From: Planomonospora_B alba
Lineage (GTDB): Bacteria; Actinomycetota; Actinomycetes; Streptosporangiales; Streptosporangiaceae
Length of the DNA stretch: 64,000 nucleotides
Direction of reading: 5' to 3'
Assembly: GCF_039534085.1 (NCBI RefSeq)
Contig: NZ_BAAAUT010000042.1
Location: forward strand, 1 to 64,000
Under the pieces are notes generated by a model. The model was given only the letters and a program-made list of their open reading frames with translations, did not search any database and had not been told where the DNA came from. This document shows positions 50,463 through 58,092 of the stretch, piece after piece. Both the position numbers and the translations under genes were made by a program. Position 1 is the stretch's first letter, and each line of letters starts with the position of its first letter.

Positions 50463-51326
50463 TCAGCTGCCGTCGGCGGGGGACTCGGCGAAGTCGTCCG
50501 GGTCGCCGGTGGGCGAGTCGGCGGACAGGTCCTTGTCCTCGGCGGCGCCCGCCGGGAAGACGTCGGCCGGCTTGAGGGTCTTCGCGCCGGGCAGCGAGGA
50601 GACGGCCACGACGTGGTAGCCCTGCTTCTGCAGCGCGGTCAGGAGCTTCGGCATCACCGTGACGGTCTGCGCCACCCAGTCGTGCATGAGGATGACCCCG
50701 TCACGCTTGGCGTTCTTGAGTACCTCGTCGTAGATGGCCTTCTCGCTCCTGGTCGCCCAGTCGCGGGAGCCGCCGTTCCACAGGACGATCGGCATCTTCA
50801 TCTCGGCGGCGACCGTCTTGGTGTCGTCGTCGAGCAGGCCGTACGGCGGGCGGATCGTCGTCGGGTACTTGCCGGTGACCTTCTTGACGATGTCCTGGGT
50901 CTTCTTGAGCTCCTCGCGGATCCCGTCGATGGAGATCTCGGTGAACCTCGGGTGGGTGTAGCTGTGGTTGCCGATGTCGTGGCCCTCGTCGACCATCTGC
51001 TTGGCGAACGCGGGCCGGGACTTCACGTACTGGCCCTCGAGGAAGAACGTGGCCTTGGCGTTGTGCTTCTTGAGGGTGGCCAGCAGCTTGTCGGCGTACT
51101 TGCCGGGGCCGTCGTCGAAGGTGAGCGCGATGCACTTGACCTTCGTGCAGTCCACCGGCTTGGGCTTCGCGGCCGGCTTCGCCGTGGGCTTGGCGCTGGG
51201 CTTGGCGGTGGCGGTCGGCTTGGGGGCGGCCGCCGTCCTGTGCTGCTCCGCCCATGCGGCGGTCGGCGCCGACAGCAGGCCCAGGGCGCAGCTGCCCGCG
51301 AGGACGATTCGGATGGGGGACTTCAT
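50463..51326 (-). CDS. Secreted polysaccharide deacetylase (NodB domain)
   Basis: A 287-residue exported carbohydrate esterase family 4 enzyme that probably N-deacetylates peptidoglycan or another wall polymer. A signal peptide (1-26) is followed by a Lys/Pro/Ala-rich linker (KPTATAKPSAKPTAKPAAKP) that may bind the wall. The NodB motifs are present: ALTFDDGP (Asp base and metal Asp), GNHSYTHPRF (His-x3-His metal ligands), RPPYG, and MHDW near the end. ATG 51326 has GAGG upstream. The leader contains nested hairpins. Confidence 0.92.
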   Translation of the reverse strand: MKSPIRIVLAGSCALGLLSAPTAAWAEQHRTAAAPKPTATAKPSAKPTAKPAAKPKPVDCTKVKCIALTFDDGPGKYADKLLATLKKHNAKATFFLEGQYVKSRPAFAKQMVDEGHDIGNHSYTHPRFTEISIDGIREELKKTQDIVKKVTGKYPTTIRPPYGLLDDDTKTVAAEMKMPIVLWNGGSRDWATRSEKAIYDEVLKNAKRDGVILMHDWVAQTVTVMPKLLTALQKQGYHVVAVSSLPGAKTLKPADVFPAGAAEDKDLSADSPTGDPDDFAESPADGS

Positions 51327-51631
51327 GAGGGATGCTCCGGGTCAAATCGACATCGGTCGAGGGAGCATCCTACCGAGACGGATGATGCCTGTCGGGGCTG
51401 AAGTGTCACGATGCTCTGTGAGAGTCGGGCCGGCTCCGGGACGCCGCGGCACGGCGGGGCGGCATCGGGATCTTCCTCGATGGATCCTCCGCGAGGCGAC
51501 CGACGGGCGCCCGCCGGACGATCTCCCGGCCGGGAACGGGGCGGTCCGCGGCGGCTCGCGCGTGCCGATGAGAAGTTAAAGAATTGGCGATGCGGCGTGC
51601 GGGGGAATGGCCGCCGCTGTTCGCTGCGGAT
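51327..51631. promoter_or_regulatory. Divergent leader region, deacetylase / glycan locus
   Basis: The 305-bp gap has no supported gene. Near the deacetylase start GGATGCTCC (51330-51338) pairs with GGAGCATCC (51362-51370), enclosing TCGAC-ATCG-GTCGA (51347-51360), a nested hairpin in its leader. The last 60 bp before the aminotransferase are AT-rich. Confidence 0.5.
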
Positions 51632-52786
51632 ATGAGTGTAAAAAATCTTCAGACGATTCCTTTCAATCGTCCACATGTTTCACAAAACGAACTCGATTAC
51701 CTCGGCGAGGTGCTGAACGGAGGCCTCACCTCAGGGGACGGCCCGTTCACCCGCAGGGCGAGCGGACTGCTGGAGGAGATGACGGGCGCCGGAAAGGCCC
51801 TGCTGACCACCTCCTGCACGCACGCCCTGGAGATGGCGGCGCTCCTGCTCGACCTCCGGCCCGGCGACGAGGTGATCATGCCCTCGTTCACCTTCGTCTC
51901 GACGGCGAACGCGTTCGCCCTGCGCGGGGCGGTCCCGGTGTTCGCGGACTGCCGGCCCGACACCCTGAACCTCGACGAGCGGCTGGTCGAGGCCGCGGTG
52001 ACGGAGCGGACGAGGGCCGTCGTGGTCGTCCACTACGCGGGGGTCGCCTGCGAGATGGACGGGATCGGCGCGGTCGCGCGGCGGCACGGGCTCGCCGTGA
52101 TCGAGGACAACGCCCACGGCCTGGGCGGCTCCTACCGGGGCCGGCCGCTCGGGTCGTTCGGCGCCATGGCCGCGCAGAGCTTCCACGCGACGAAGAACGT
52201 CCAGTGCGGCGAGGGCGGTGCGCTGCTCCTGAACGACCCCGGCCTCGTCGCCCGCGCCGAGGTGATCCGGGAGAAGGGCACCAATCGCAGCCAGTTCTTC
52301 CGGGGGCAGGTCGACAAGTACCGGTGGGTCGACATCGGCTCCAGCTACCTGCCCTCCGACCTCCTCGCCGCGCAGTTGACGGCGCAGCTGGAGTCGTTCG
52401 ACGTGATCCAGGCCCGTCGGCACGCGGTGTGGAACGCCTACCACGCGGGGCTGGCGGACTGGGCGGCGGCCAACGAGGTCGCGCAGCCGGTGGTCCCCGA
52501 CGGCTGCGCCCACCCCGCGCACCTGTACTACCTGCTCCTGCCCGACCTGGGGAACCGGCAGGCGCTGATCGCGCACCTCGCGGAGCGGGGCGTGCAGGCC
52601 GCGTTCCACTACCAGCCGCTGCACGCGGCCCCCGCCGGCAGGCGGTACGGGCGGGTGGCGGCGCCGGGCTGCCCGGTCACGGAGCAGGTCGCGGACCGGC
52701 TGGTGCGCCTGCCCCTGTTCGCGGACCTGGACGAGGAGGGCACGGCACGGGTGATCGACGCCGTCCGCTCCTACGAGGTGGGCTGA
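51632..52786 (+). CDS. dTDP-4-amino-4,6-dideoxygalactose transaminase (WecE-like, DegT/DnrJ/EryC1 family)
   Basis: This PLP aminotransferase should convert TDP-4-keto-6-deoxyglucose to TDP-4-amino-4,6-dideoxygalactose (TDP-Fuc4N) using glutamate. The 384-residue product starts IPFNRPHVSQNELDYLGEVL, then GDGPFTRRASGLLEE and TTSCTHALEMAALLL. The PLP lysine is K188 in SFHATKNVQCGEGG. GTNRSQFFRGQVDKY and WVDIGSSYLPSDLLAAQL are characteristic of the WecE/RffA branch. ATG 51632 was chosen from the family N-terminus; no good ribosome-binding site is seen. The first 24 codons are unusually AT-ending. rmlA and rmlB lie 2.5-5 kb downstream, and a WecD-like gene overlaps its stop. Confidence 0.87.
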   Translation: MSVKNLQTIPFNRPHVSQNELDYLGEVLNGGLTSGDGPFTRRASGLLEEMTGAGKALLTTSCTHALEMAALLLDLRPGDEVIMPSFTFVSTANAFALRGAVPVFADCRPDTLNLDERLVEAAVTERTRAVVVVHYAGVACEMDGIGAVARRHGLAVIEDNAHGLGGSYRGRPLGSFGAMAAQSFHATKNVQCGEGGALLLNDPGLVARAEVIREKGTNRSQFFRGQVDKYRWVDIGSSYLPSDLLAAQLTAQLESFDVIQARRHAVWNAYHAGLADWAAANEVAQPVVPDGCAHPAHLYYLLLPDLGNRQALIAHLAERGVQAAFHYQPLHAAPAGRRYGRVAAPGCPVTEQVADRLVRLPLFADLDEEGTARVIDAVRSYEVG

Positions 52787-53652
52787 TGGGCCGGCACGGC
52801 GCGGCGGAGCCGCGGGCGGAGGCCTCGCCGCTGGAGTCGGCGAGGTTCGGCTGCTCGGTGGCGCGGCTGACGGTCCCGCCCGGGTACGGCTCCCTCGCGC
52901 CGGTGCGGGAGGCGCTGCGCGCCTCCGACGCCGACGTCGTGGTGCTGCGCTACCCGGCGGAGAACGTCGGCTGGTTCGCGCACCTGCTGTCGGACGACGG
53001 CCGGGTGCCGCTGTTCGCGGGCTCCCTGGTCTACTGGAGCCTGCCCGCCGGCCTGGGACGCCGCCCGGCGCCCCAGGCCGGGCTCCGCACGGCGGCGCTG
53101 GAGGACCGGGAGACGGCCTCCGCCCTGGTCGCCGGGATATTCGCCGAGTACGGCAACCACTACGCGGCCAACCCGCTCTTCGACGGGGCCGCGGCGCTCG
53201 CGGGATACCGGCAGTGGGCCGCCGGCTCCGCCGAGCAGGGCCGCTGCCTGGCGCTGTGGGCCGACGGGGCCTGCGGGGCCGATCGGGCCGTCGGGGCCAC
53301 GCCTGCGGACGCCGCCGCGGGTACGGCGGGCGGCGGGCGCGGGGAGATCCTGGGCCTGGCCACGGTGGCCGACGACGGCCCGCGCACGGAGATCCTGCTC
53401 GCGGGCATGGTCCCGGCGGCGCGGGGACGCGGTCTCTACGCGCACCTGCTGCGTGCGGTCGAGGACAGGGCGCTCGGCCGGGGCGCGGCGGAGGTGGTCA
53501 TCTCCACCCAGGAGCACAACACGCGGGTGCAGCGGGCGTGGGCGCGCTACGGCTTCCGCCCGTCCCACGCCGTGCTCACGGTTCATATGGTCCGGAGCGG
53601 GCTGCTGAGTACGCCAGGCCGCCCGCAGCGCCCTGCTGCGCGGGAAGGCTGA
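52786..53652 (+). CDS. GNAT acetyltransferase, dTDP-fucosamine acetyltransferase (WecD-like) candidate
   Basis: A 288-residue protein whose N-terminus (SPLESARFGCSVARLTV) resembles WecD/RffC. The C-terminal half is a GNAT domain: LLAGMVPAARGRGLYAHLLRAVEDRALGRGA is the acetyl-CoA site and NTRVQRAWARYGFRPSHAVLTVH its end. A Gly/Ala-rich insertion (about residues 162-185) makes it longer than WecD. It starts in the aminotransferase stop codon (TGATG), so the two are coupled; the predicted step is TDP-Fuc4N to TDP-Fuc4NAc. Its last 77 bp overlap the convergent glycosyltransferase gene. Confidence 0.72.
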   Translation: MGRHGAAEPRAEASPLESARFGCSVARLTVPPGYGSLAPVREALRASDADVVVLRYPAENVGWFAHLLSDDGRVPLFAGSLVYWSLPAGLGRRPAPQAGLRTAALEDRETASALVAGIFAEYGNHYAANPLFDGAAALAGYRQWAAGSAEQGRCLALWADGACGADRAVGATPADAAAGTAGGGRGEILGLATVADDGPRTEILLAGMVPAARGRGLYAHLLRAVEDRALGRGAAEVVISTQEHNTRVQRAWARYGFRPSHAVLTVHMVRSGLLSTPGRPQRPAAREG

Positions 53653-54583
53653 CGGAGGCGGGCGGCCCGGTGCGCTCGCGCACCACGTACGTGGGCCGCC
53701 CGAGTCCGCCGCCGTGGATGCGGCCGATGTACTCGCCCAGCACCCCGATGGAGATCAGCTGGGCGGAGGAGAAGATCGCGACCATCGAGGCGACCGTGGT
53801 GAAGCCCGCCACGGTCGTGTCGCCGACGGCGAAGTTCCACAGGACCACGACCCCCAGCACCAGCCCGATCAGGCCGGTGGCGAAGCCGAGGTAACTCGCC
53901 ACCCGCAGGGGCGCGCTGCTGTAGCCGAGCATCATGTTGACCGCGTGCCGCAGGAGCAGCCGCGGCGTGTAGTTGGACCGGCCGTGCGCGCGCTCGTCCA
54001 TGCGCACCTTGACCGCGCCGACCTTGGTGGTGCTCCAGGACAGCGCCACGTCGACGGAGGCGTGCGGCCCGGAGAGCGCCTCGAAGCCGTCGCGCAGACA
54101 GGTCCGGAACGCCCGGAATGCGCTGATCTTCTGCGCGTTGCGGACCCCCAGGGCGAAGGCCATGCCGGTCTTGACCGAGCGGGACGCGAGGCTGCGCAGG
54201 AACCCGTGCTCCTCCTCGTACGGGACGCCGTACACCAGGTCCAGCCGGTCGCCTTCGAGCGCGGCCAGCAGCAGCGGGATCTGCTCCGGGGGATGCTGCA
54301 GGTCGTCGTCCATCGTGACGACCACGTCGAACCGCGCCTCCCTGATGCCGGCGACCAGCGCGTTGTGCTGGCCGTAGTTCCGGGACAGGCGGATCGCGCG
54401 GACGGAGTCGATCCGGCGGGCCAGCGAGCACGCCACGTCCCAGGTGCGATCGGGGCTCCCGTCGACGACGAGCACCACCTCGTGCGGCACCCCGGCCTCA
54501 CGTAAAACAGGAACGATCCTGTCCACCAGGGCCGGCAATGTTTTCGCCGATCGGTAACACGGGACGACCACAGAAACTGACAC
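53576..54583 (-). CDS. GtrB-type membrane glycosyltransferase family 2
   Basis: A 335-residue enzyme that probably transfers a sugar from a nucleotide donor to polyprenyl phosphate on the cytoplasmic face. The GT2 domain has SVVVPCYRSAKTLPALVDRI, a DGSPD loop, RLSRNYGQHNALVAGI and the metal site VVTMDDDLQHPPEQIPLLL. Two C-terminal transmembrane helices (about 230-255 and 265-290) end in VLGEYIGRIHGGGLGRPTYVVRERTG, typical of GtrB/DPM1/ArnC relatives. GTG 54583 follows AGGAG by 6 nt. It is divergent from a GtrA-like gene and overlaps the acetyltransferase tail. Confidence 0.9.
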   Translation of the reverse strand: MSVSVVVPCYRSAKTLPALVDRIVPVLREAGVPHEVVLVVDGSPDRTWDVACSLARRIDSVRAIRLSRNYGQHNALVAGIREARFDVVVTMDDDLQHPPEQIPLLLAALEGDRLDLVYGVPYEEEHGFLRSLASRSVKTGMAFALGVRNAQKISAFRAFRTCLRDGFEALSGPHASVDVALSWSTTKVGAVKVRMDERAHGRSNYTPRLLLRHAVNMMLGYSSAPLRVASYLGFATGLIGLVLGVVVLWNFAVGDTTVAGFTTVASMVAIFSSAQLISIGVLGEYIGRIHGGGLGRPTYVVRERTGPPASVSLPAQQGAAGGLAYSAARSGPYEP

Positions 54584-54685
54584 TTGATTCTCCTGACTGT
54601 CGGCCGCGCTGCTCCCCGGCCCGTTCCGATTTCCCGGATTTCGCCGGACGGCCACCCGGCAATCGTTCAACGGAGGTGTCGCCGA

Positions 54686-55159
54686 ATGACCCAGCTGGAT
54701 GTGCGGACCGTTTCCACCGGCAGATCGGATCTGCGAACGCATGCTCTGACATCGGTCCTTCGTGGACAGCGCACCACATATTTGATCGGAGGTGCCGTGA
54801 CGGTCGCGGTCTATTCCGGTCTTCTTGCCCTGGGCTTACTGATCCTTGAAGGCAGGGTCCCCTACCTTTTTCTGGTGGCGGTCAGCCATCTGCTGGCCGT
54901 GGTCATCGTCTATCCCTGGTACCGCCTGGTGGTGTTCCGGGTCTCCCGCGACCCGTGGATCACGGGATGCCTGCGCTTCTACGCCGTGGGGCTGAGCTTC
55001 CTGGCCGCGTCCCTGGCCGGGCTCCCGCTCCTCGTGGAGCTCGCCGGGATCCCGATCCTCCTCGCGCAGCTCCTCGTCCTCCCGGCGAGCACAGTGCTGA
55101 GCTATGCGATCAACCGGTCGTGGGCCTTCCGCGGCCGGGCGCGGGCAAAGCGTTGGTAA
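54686..55159 (+). CDS. GtrA-like family membrane protein (polyprenyl-phosphate-sugar flippase type)
   Basis: A 157-residue protein with four transmembrane helices, beginning in YLIGGAVTVAVYSGLLALGLLI and ending SYAINRSWAFRGRA, the GtrA signature. GtrA proteins are thought to flip polyprenyl-phosphate-linked sugars to the outer face. ATG 54686 has GGAGG 9 nt upstream. Leu51 is encoded by TTA (54836-54838), a codon almost absent from high-GC actinomycete genes. It is divergent from the GtrB-type gene and probably works with it. The preceding 102-bp gap is the shared promoter region. Confidence 0.85.
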   Translation: MTQLDVRTVSTGRSDLRTHALTSVLRGQRTTYLIGGAVTVAVYSGLLALGLLILEGRVPYLFLVAVSHLLAVVIVYPWYRLVVFRVSRDPWITGCLRFYAVGLSFLAASLAGLPLLVELAGIPILLAQLLVLPASTVLSYAINRSWAFRGRARAKRW

Positions 55160-55302
55160 CGGCCGGGGCGCCGGGATGCAAAAGCGGGGGGTGAAGCGAA
55201 TTCGGCCCTTCCACACTCGGTACGGCAATGGCCGTCGCGGCCGGTCGTGCTCACCGGAGCCCCGCCGGATCCGCCTTACCGGAGCCAAGGGAGCTGAGAA
55301 GG

Positions 55303-56370
55303 GTGAAAGCGCTCGTCCTGGCGGGTGGCAGGGGTACGCGGTTGCGTCCGCTGACCCACACCTCCGCCAAACAGCTGGTCCCCGTCGCCAACAAACCGGT
55401 GCTCTACTACGGGCTGGAGGCGATCCGGGACGCGGGCATCACCAGCGTCGGGATCATCACCGGCGACACCGGTGCCGAGGTGAGGGAGGCGGTGGGCGAC
55501 GGCTCGCGGTTCGGCCTCGACGTCACCTACATCCCCCAGGAGGCGCCGCTCGGTCTGGCGCACTGCGTGCTGATCGCGCGGGAGTTCCTCGCCGACGACC
55601 CCTTCGTGATGTACCTCGGTGACAACTTCCTCCTCGGCGGGATCTCCGGCCTGGTGGACGCGTTCCGCCGCGGTGGGTACGACGCGCAGATCCTGCTGAC
55701 GAAGGTCGCCGAGCCGCAGTTCTACGGAGTCGCCGAGCTCGGCCCCGCGGGCGAGATCGTCGCCCTTCAGGAGAAGCCGGCGGACCCGCGCAGCGACCTG
55801 GCCATCGTGGGGGTCTACTCCTTCTCGCCCGCCATCCACGAGGCGGTCCGGGCGATCAGGCCGTCCGCGCGCGGCGAACTGGAGATCACGGACGCGGTCC
55901 AGTGGCTGATCGGGCAGGGCCGCTCCGTCCAGTCGCACATGGTCTCCGGCTACTGGAAGGACACCGGCCGGCTGCAGGACCTGCTGGAGTGCAACCGCAT
56001 GGTCCTGGAGACCGTCGAACCCGTCAACCGGGGCACGGTCGACGGGCTGAGCGAGGTCACCGGGCGGGTCGTCATCGAGCCCGGAGCGGTCGTGGAGAAC
56101 TCCGTGCTCCGCGGGCCGATCGTGGTCGGCGCCGACGCGAAGATCCAGTCCTCCTACGTCGGCCCCTTCACCTCGATCGGGCCGCGCTGCGTCGTGCAGG
56201 ACGCGGAGGTCGAGTACTCGATCGTGCTCGACGACTCCTCCGTCCACGGGATCTCGCGGCTCGCCCACTCGCTCATCGGCCGCAACGTCGAGGTGAGCCG
56301 CGCGGAGGGCACGCCCAACACGTACGGGCTCATGGTCGGCGACCACAGCAGGATCCAGGTGCGCGCATGA
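55303..56370 (+). CDS. rmlA: Glucose-1-phosphate thymidylyltransferase (long form)
   Basis: This nucleotidyltransferase forms TDP-glucose from dTTP and glucose-1-phosphate. The 355 residues begin KALVLAGGRGTRLRPLTHTSAKQLVPVANKPVLYY; GDNFLLGG is the Mg site. The C-terminal third is a left-handed beta-helix with hexapeptide repeats (VIEPGAVVENSVLRGPIVVG). This is the long StrD-like form often found in actinomycete deoxysugar clusters, not the 290-residue housekeeping RmlA. GTG 55303 has AAGGGAG 9 nt upstream. rmlB overlaps its stop (ATGA). Confidence 0.93.
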   Translation: MKALVLAGGRGTRLRPLTHTSAKQLVPVANKPVLYYGLEAIRDAGITSVGIITGDTGAEVREAVGDGSRFGLDVTYIPQEAPLGLAHCVLIAREFLADDPFVMYLGDNFLLGGISGLVDAFRRGGYDAQILLTKVAEPQFYGVAELGPAGEIVALQEKPADPRSDLAIVGVYSFSPAIHEAVRAIRPSARGELEITDAVQWLIGQGRSVQSHMVSGYWKDTGRLQDLLECNRMVLETVEPVNRGTVDGLSEVTGRVVIEPGAVVENSVLRGPIVVGADAKIQSSYVGPFTSIGPRCVVQDAEVEYSIVLDDSSVHGISRLAHSLIGRNVEVSRAEGTPNTYGLMVGDHSRIQVRA

Positions 56371-57401
56371 GGGTCCTCGTCACCGGCGGAGCCGGATTCA
56401 TCGGCTCCCACTACGCGCGGTCGCTGCTGCGGGGCGCCTATCCGGGCTGGGAGGACGCCCGCGTGACGGTCCTCGACAAGCTCACCTACGCCGGGAACCT
56501 CGCCAACCTCGCCCCCGTGGCAGACCACCGCGCCTACACCTTCATCCGCGGGGACATCGCCGACACCCGCCTCCTCGCCGAGGTCGTCCCCGGCCACGAC
56601 GTGGTCGTGAACTTCGCCGCGGAGTCCCACGTCGACAGGTCCATCGCCGACGCCGGCGACTTCGTGACGACGAACGTGCTCGGCACGCAGCGGCTGCTGC
56701 AGGCGGCGCTGGAAGCCGGGGTCCGCACCTTCGTCCAGGTCTCCACGGACGAGGTGTACGGGTCGATCGCCGAGGGCTCGTGGGACGAGTCGCAGCCGCT
56801 GCTGCCCAACTCGCCCTACTCGGCGGCCAAGGCCTCCGGCGACCTGCTCTGCCGGGCGTACGCCCGCACCCACGGGCTCGACGTCCGCATCACCCGCTGC
56901 TCCAACAACTACGGCCCGTACCAGTACCCCGAGAAGGTCATCCCGCTCTTCGTCACCAACCTGATCGACGGCCGCCGCGTCCCCCTCTACGGGGACGGCC
57001 GGAACGTCCGCGAGTGGCTGCACGTCGACGACCACTGCCGGGGCGTCCAGCTCGTGCTGGAGAAGGGCTGCCCCGGTGAGGTCTACAACATCGGCGGCGG
57101 CGTCGAGCTCACCAACCTGGAGCTCACCGAGCGGCTGCTCGCGCTCTTCGGCGCGGGCTGGGACATGGTCGTGCGCGTCCCCGACCGGCTCGGGCACGAC
57201 CAGCGCTACTCCGTGGACAGCACCAAGATCAGATCGATCGGCTACGAGCCCCGGGTGGACTTCGGCGAAGGGCTGGCCGAGGTCGTGCGGTGGTACCGCG
57301 ACCACCAGGAGTGGTGGCGCCCGGCCCGGGGAGCCGCATCCGTGTCATCCGTACCCGAGTCCGACCAGGGGGAGCCGTGGACGCATCCGACATTCAGGTG
57401 A
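56367..57401 (+). CDS. rmlB: dTDP-glucose 4,6-dehydratase
   Basis: This extended short-chain dehydrogenase converts TDP-glucose to TDP-4-keto-6-deoxyglucose with bound NAD. The 344 residues include GGAGFIGSHYARSLL (NAD fold), NFAAESHVDRSI, the catalytic VSTDEVYGSI and the YSAAK active-site pair, then RCSNNYGPYQYPEKVIPLFV. It overlaps rmlA by 4 nt and the methyltransferase gene by 25 nt. The last 25 residues (ASVSSVPESDQGEPW) are a variable tail that overlaps the next gene. Confidence 0.95.
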   Translation: MRVLVTGGAGFIGSHYARSLLRGAYPGWEDARVTVLDKLTYAGNLANLAPVADHRAYTFIRGDIADTRLLAEVVPGHDVVVNFAAESHVDRSIADAGDFVTTNVLGTQRLLQAALEAGVRTFVQVSTDEVYGSIAEGSWDESQPLLPNSPYSAAKASGDLLCRAYARTHGLDVRITRCSNNYGPYQYPEKVIPLFVTNLIDGRRVPLYGDGRNVREWLHVDDHCRGVQLVLEKGCPGEVYNIGGGVELTNLELTERLLALFGAGWDMVVRVPDRLGHDQRYSVDSTKIRSIGYEPRVDFGEGLAEVVRWYRDHQEWWRPARGAASVSSVPESDQGEPWTHPTFR

Positions 57402-58072
57402 CGACCGCGGTGGAGGACCGCCACTGGTGGTACCGGGAGCGCCGCGCCATCCTCGCCAGGCAGGTCCGGAGACTCGGCCGGCCCGGCCGGGCGGTGGACG
57501 TCGGCGCCGCCGGTGGAGGCAACACCCGGGTGCTGGTGGAGGAGGGCTGGGACGCGCTCGCGGTGGACTACTCCGAGACGGGCGTCGACATCGCCCGCGC
57601 CCGGGGCCTGAACGCGATCAGAGCCGACGCGCGGGACCTCCCGCTCGACTCGGGCGTGTGCGACCTGGCCGTGGCCTTCGACATGCTGGAGCACATCGAC
57701 GAGGACCACCTCGCCGCCGCGGAGATCGCCCGCGTGCTGCGATCCGGCGGCACCGCGCTGATCGCGGTCCCCTGCGACATGGCCCTCTGGTCCGCCCACG
57801 ACGAGGCGAGCGGCCACTACCGCCGCTACGACCGGCGCACCCTGACCGAGCTGATGGAGAAGGCCGGCCTCGTCGTCGACGAGCTGTGGAGCTGGAACGT
57901 CCTGCTGCGGCCCGTCGTCGCGCTGCGGCGGCGGACCTCGACCGGATGCGACGTGGCCGACGTGCCGGCGCTGGTCAACGCGGCGCTGACCGCGGTCGTC
58001 AGGGCCGAGCGCCACCTGCCGGTGCGGTCGCTGCCCGGCGTGTCGCTGATGCTCCGGGCGCACCGGCCCTGA
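57377..58072 (+). CDS. Class I SAM-dependent methyltransferase
   Basis: A 231-residue methyltransferase starting VDASDIQVTTAVEDRHWWYRERR, a motif common in methyltransferases of glycan loci. SAM motif I is AVDVGAAGGGNTRVLVEEG. LAVAFDMLEHIDEDHLAAAEI is motif III/IV, and the SGHYRRYDRRTLTELMEKAG segment is frequent in sugar- or lipid-modifying enzymes. GTG 57377 follows GGGGGAG closely and overlaps rmlB. The acceptor is unknown; a deoxysugar or lipid-linked glycan is suggested by context. Confidence 0.85.
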   Translation: MDASDIQVTTAVEDRHWWYRERRAILARQVRRLGRPGRAVDVGAAGGGNTRVLVEEGWDALAVDYSETGVDIARARGLNAIRADARDLPLDSGVCDLAVAFDMLEHIDEDHLAAAEIARVLRSGGTALIAVPCDMALWSAHDEASGHYRRYDRRTLTELMEKAGLVVDELWSWNVLLRPVVALRRRTSTGCDVADVPALVNAALTAVVRAERHLPVRSLPGVSLMLRAHRP

Positions 58073-58092
58073 ACAGAGAGGTCTTCCGTATC

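Noticed and set aside
51347..51360. c-di-AMP (ydaO) riboswitch ahead of a wall enzyme
   Set aside because: Only two simple nested stems are present; the conserved ydaO core bases are not seen.
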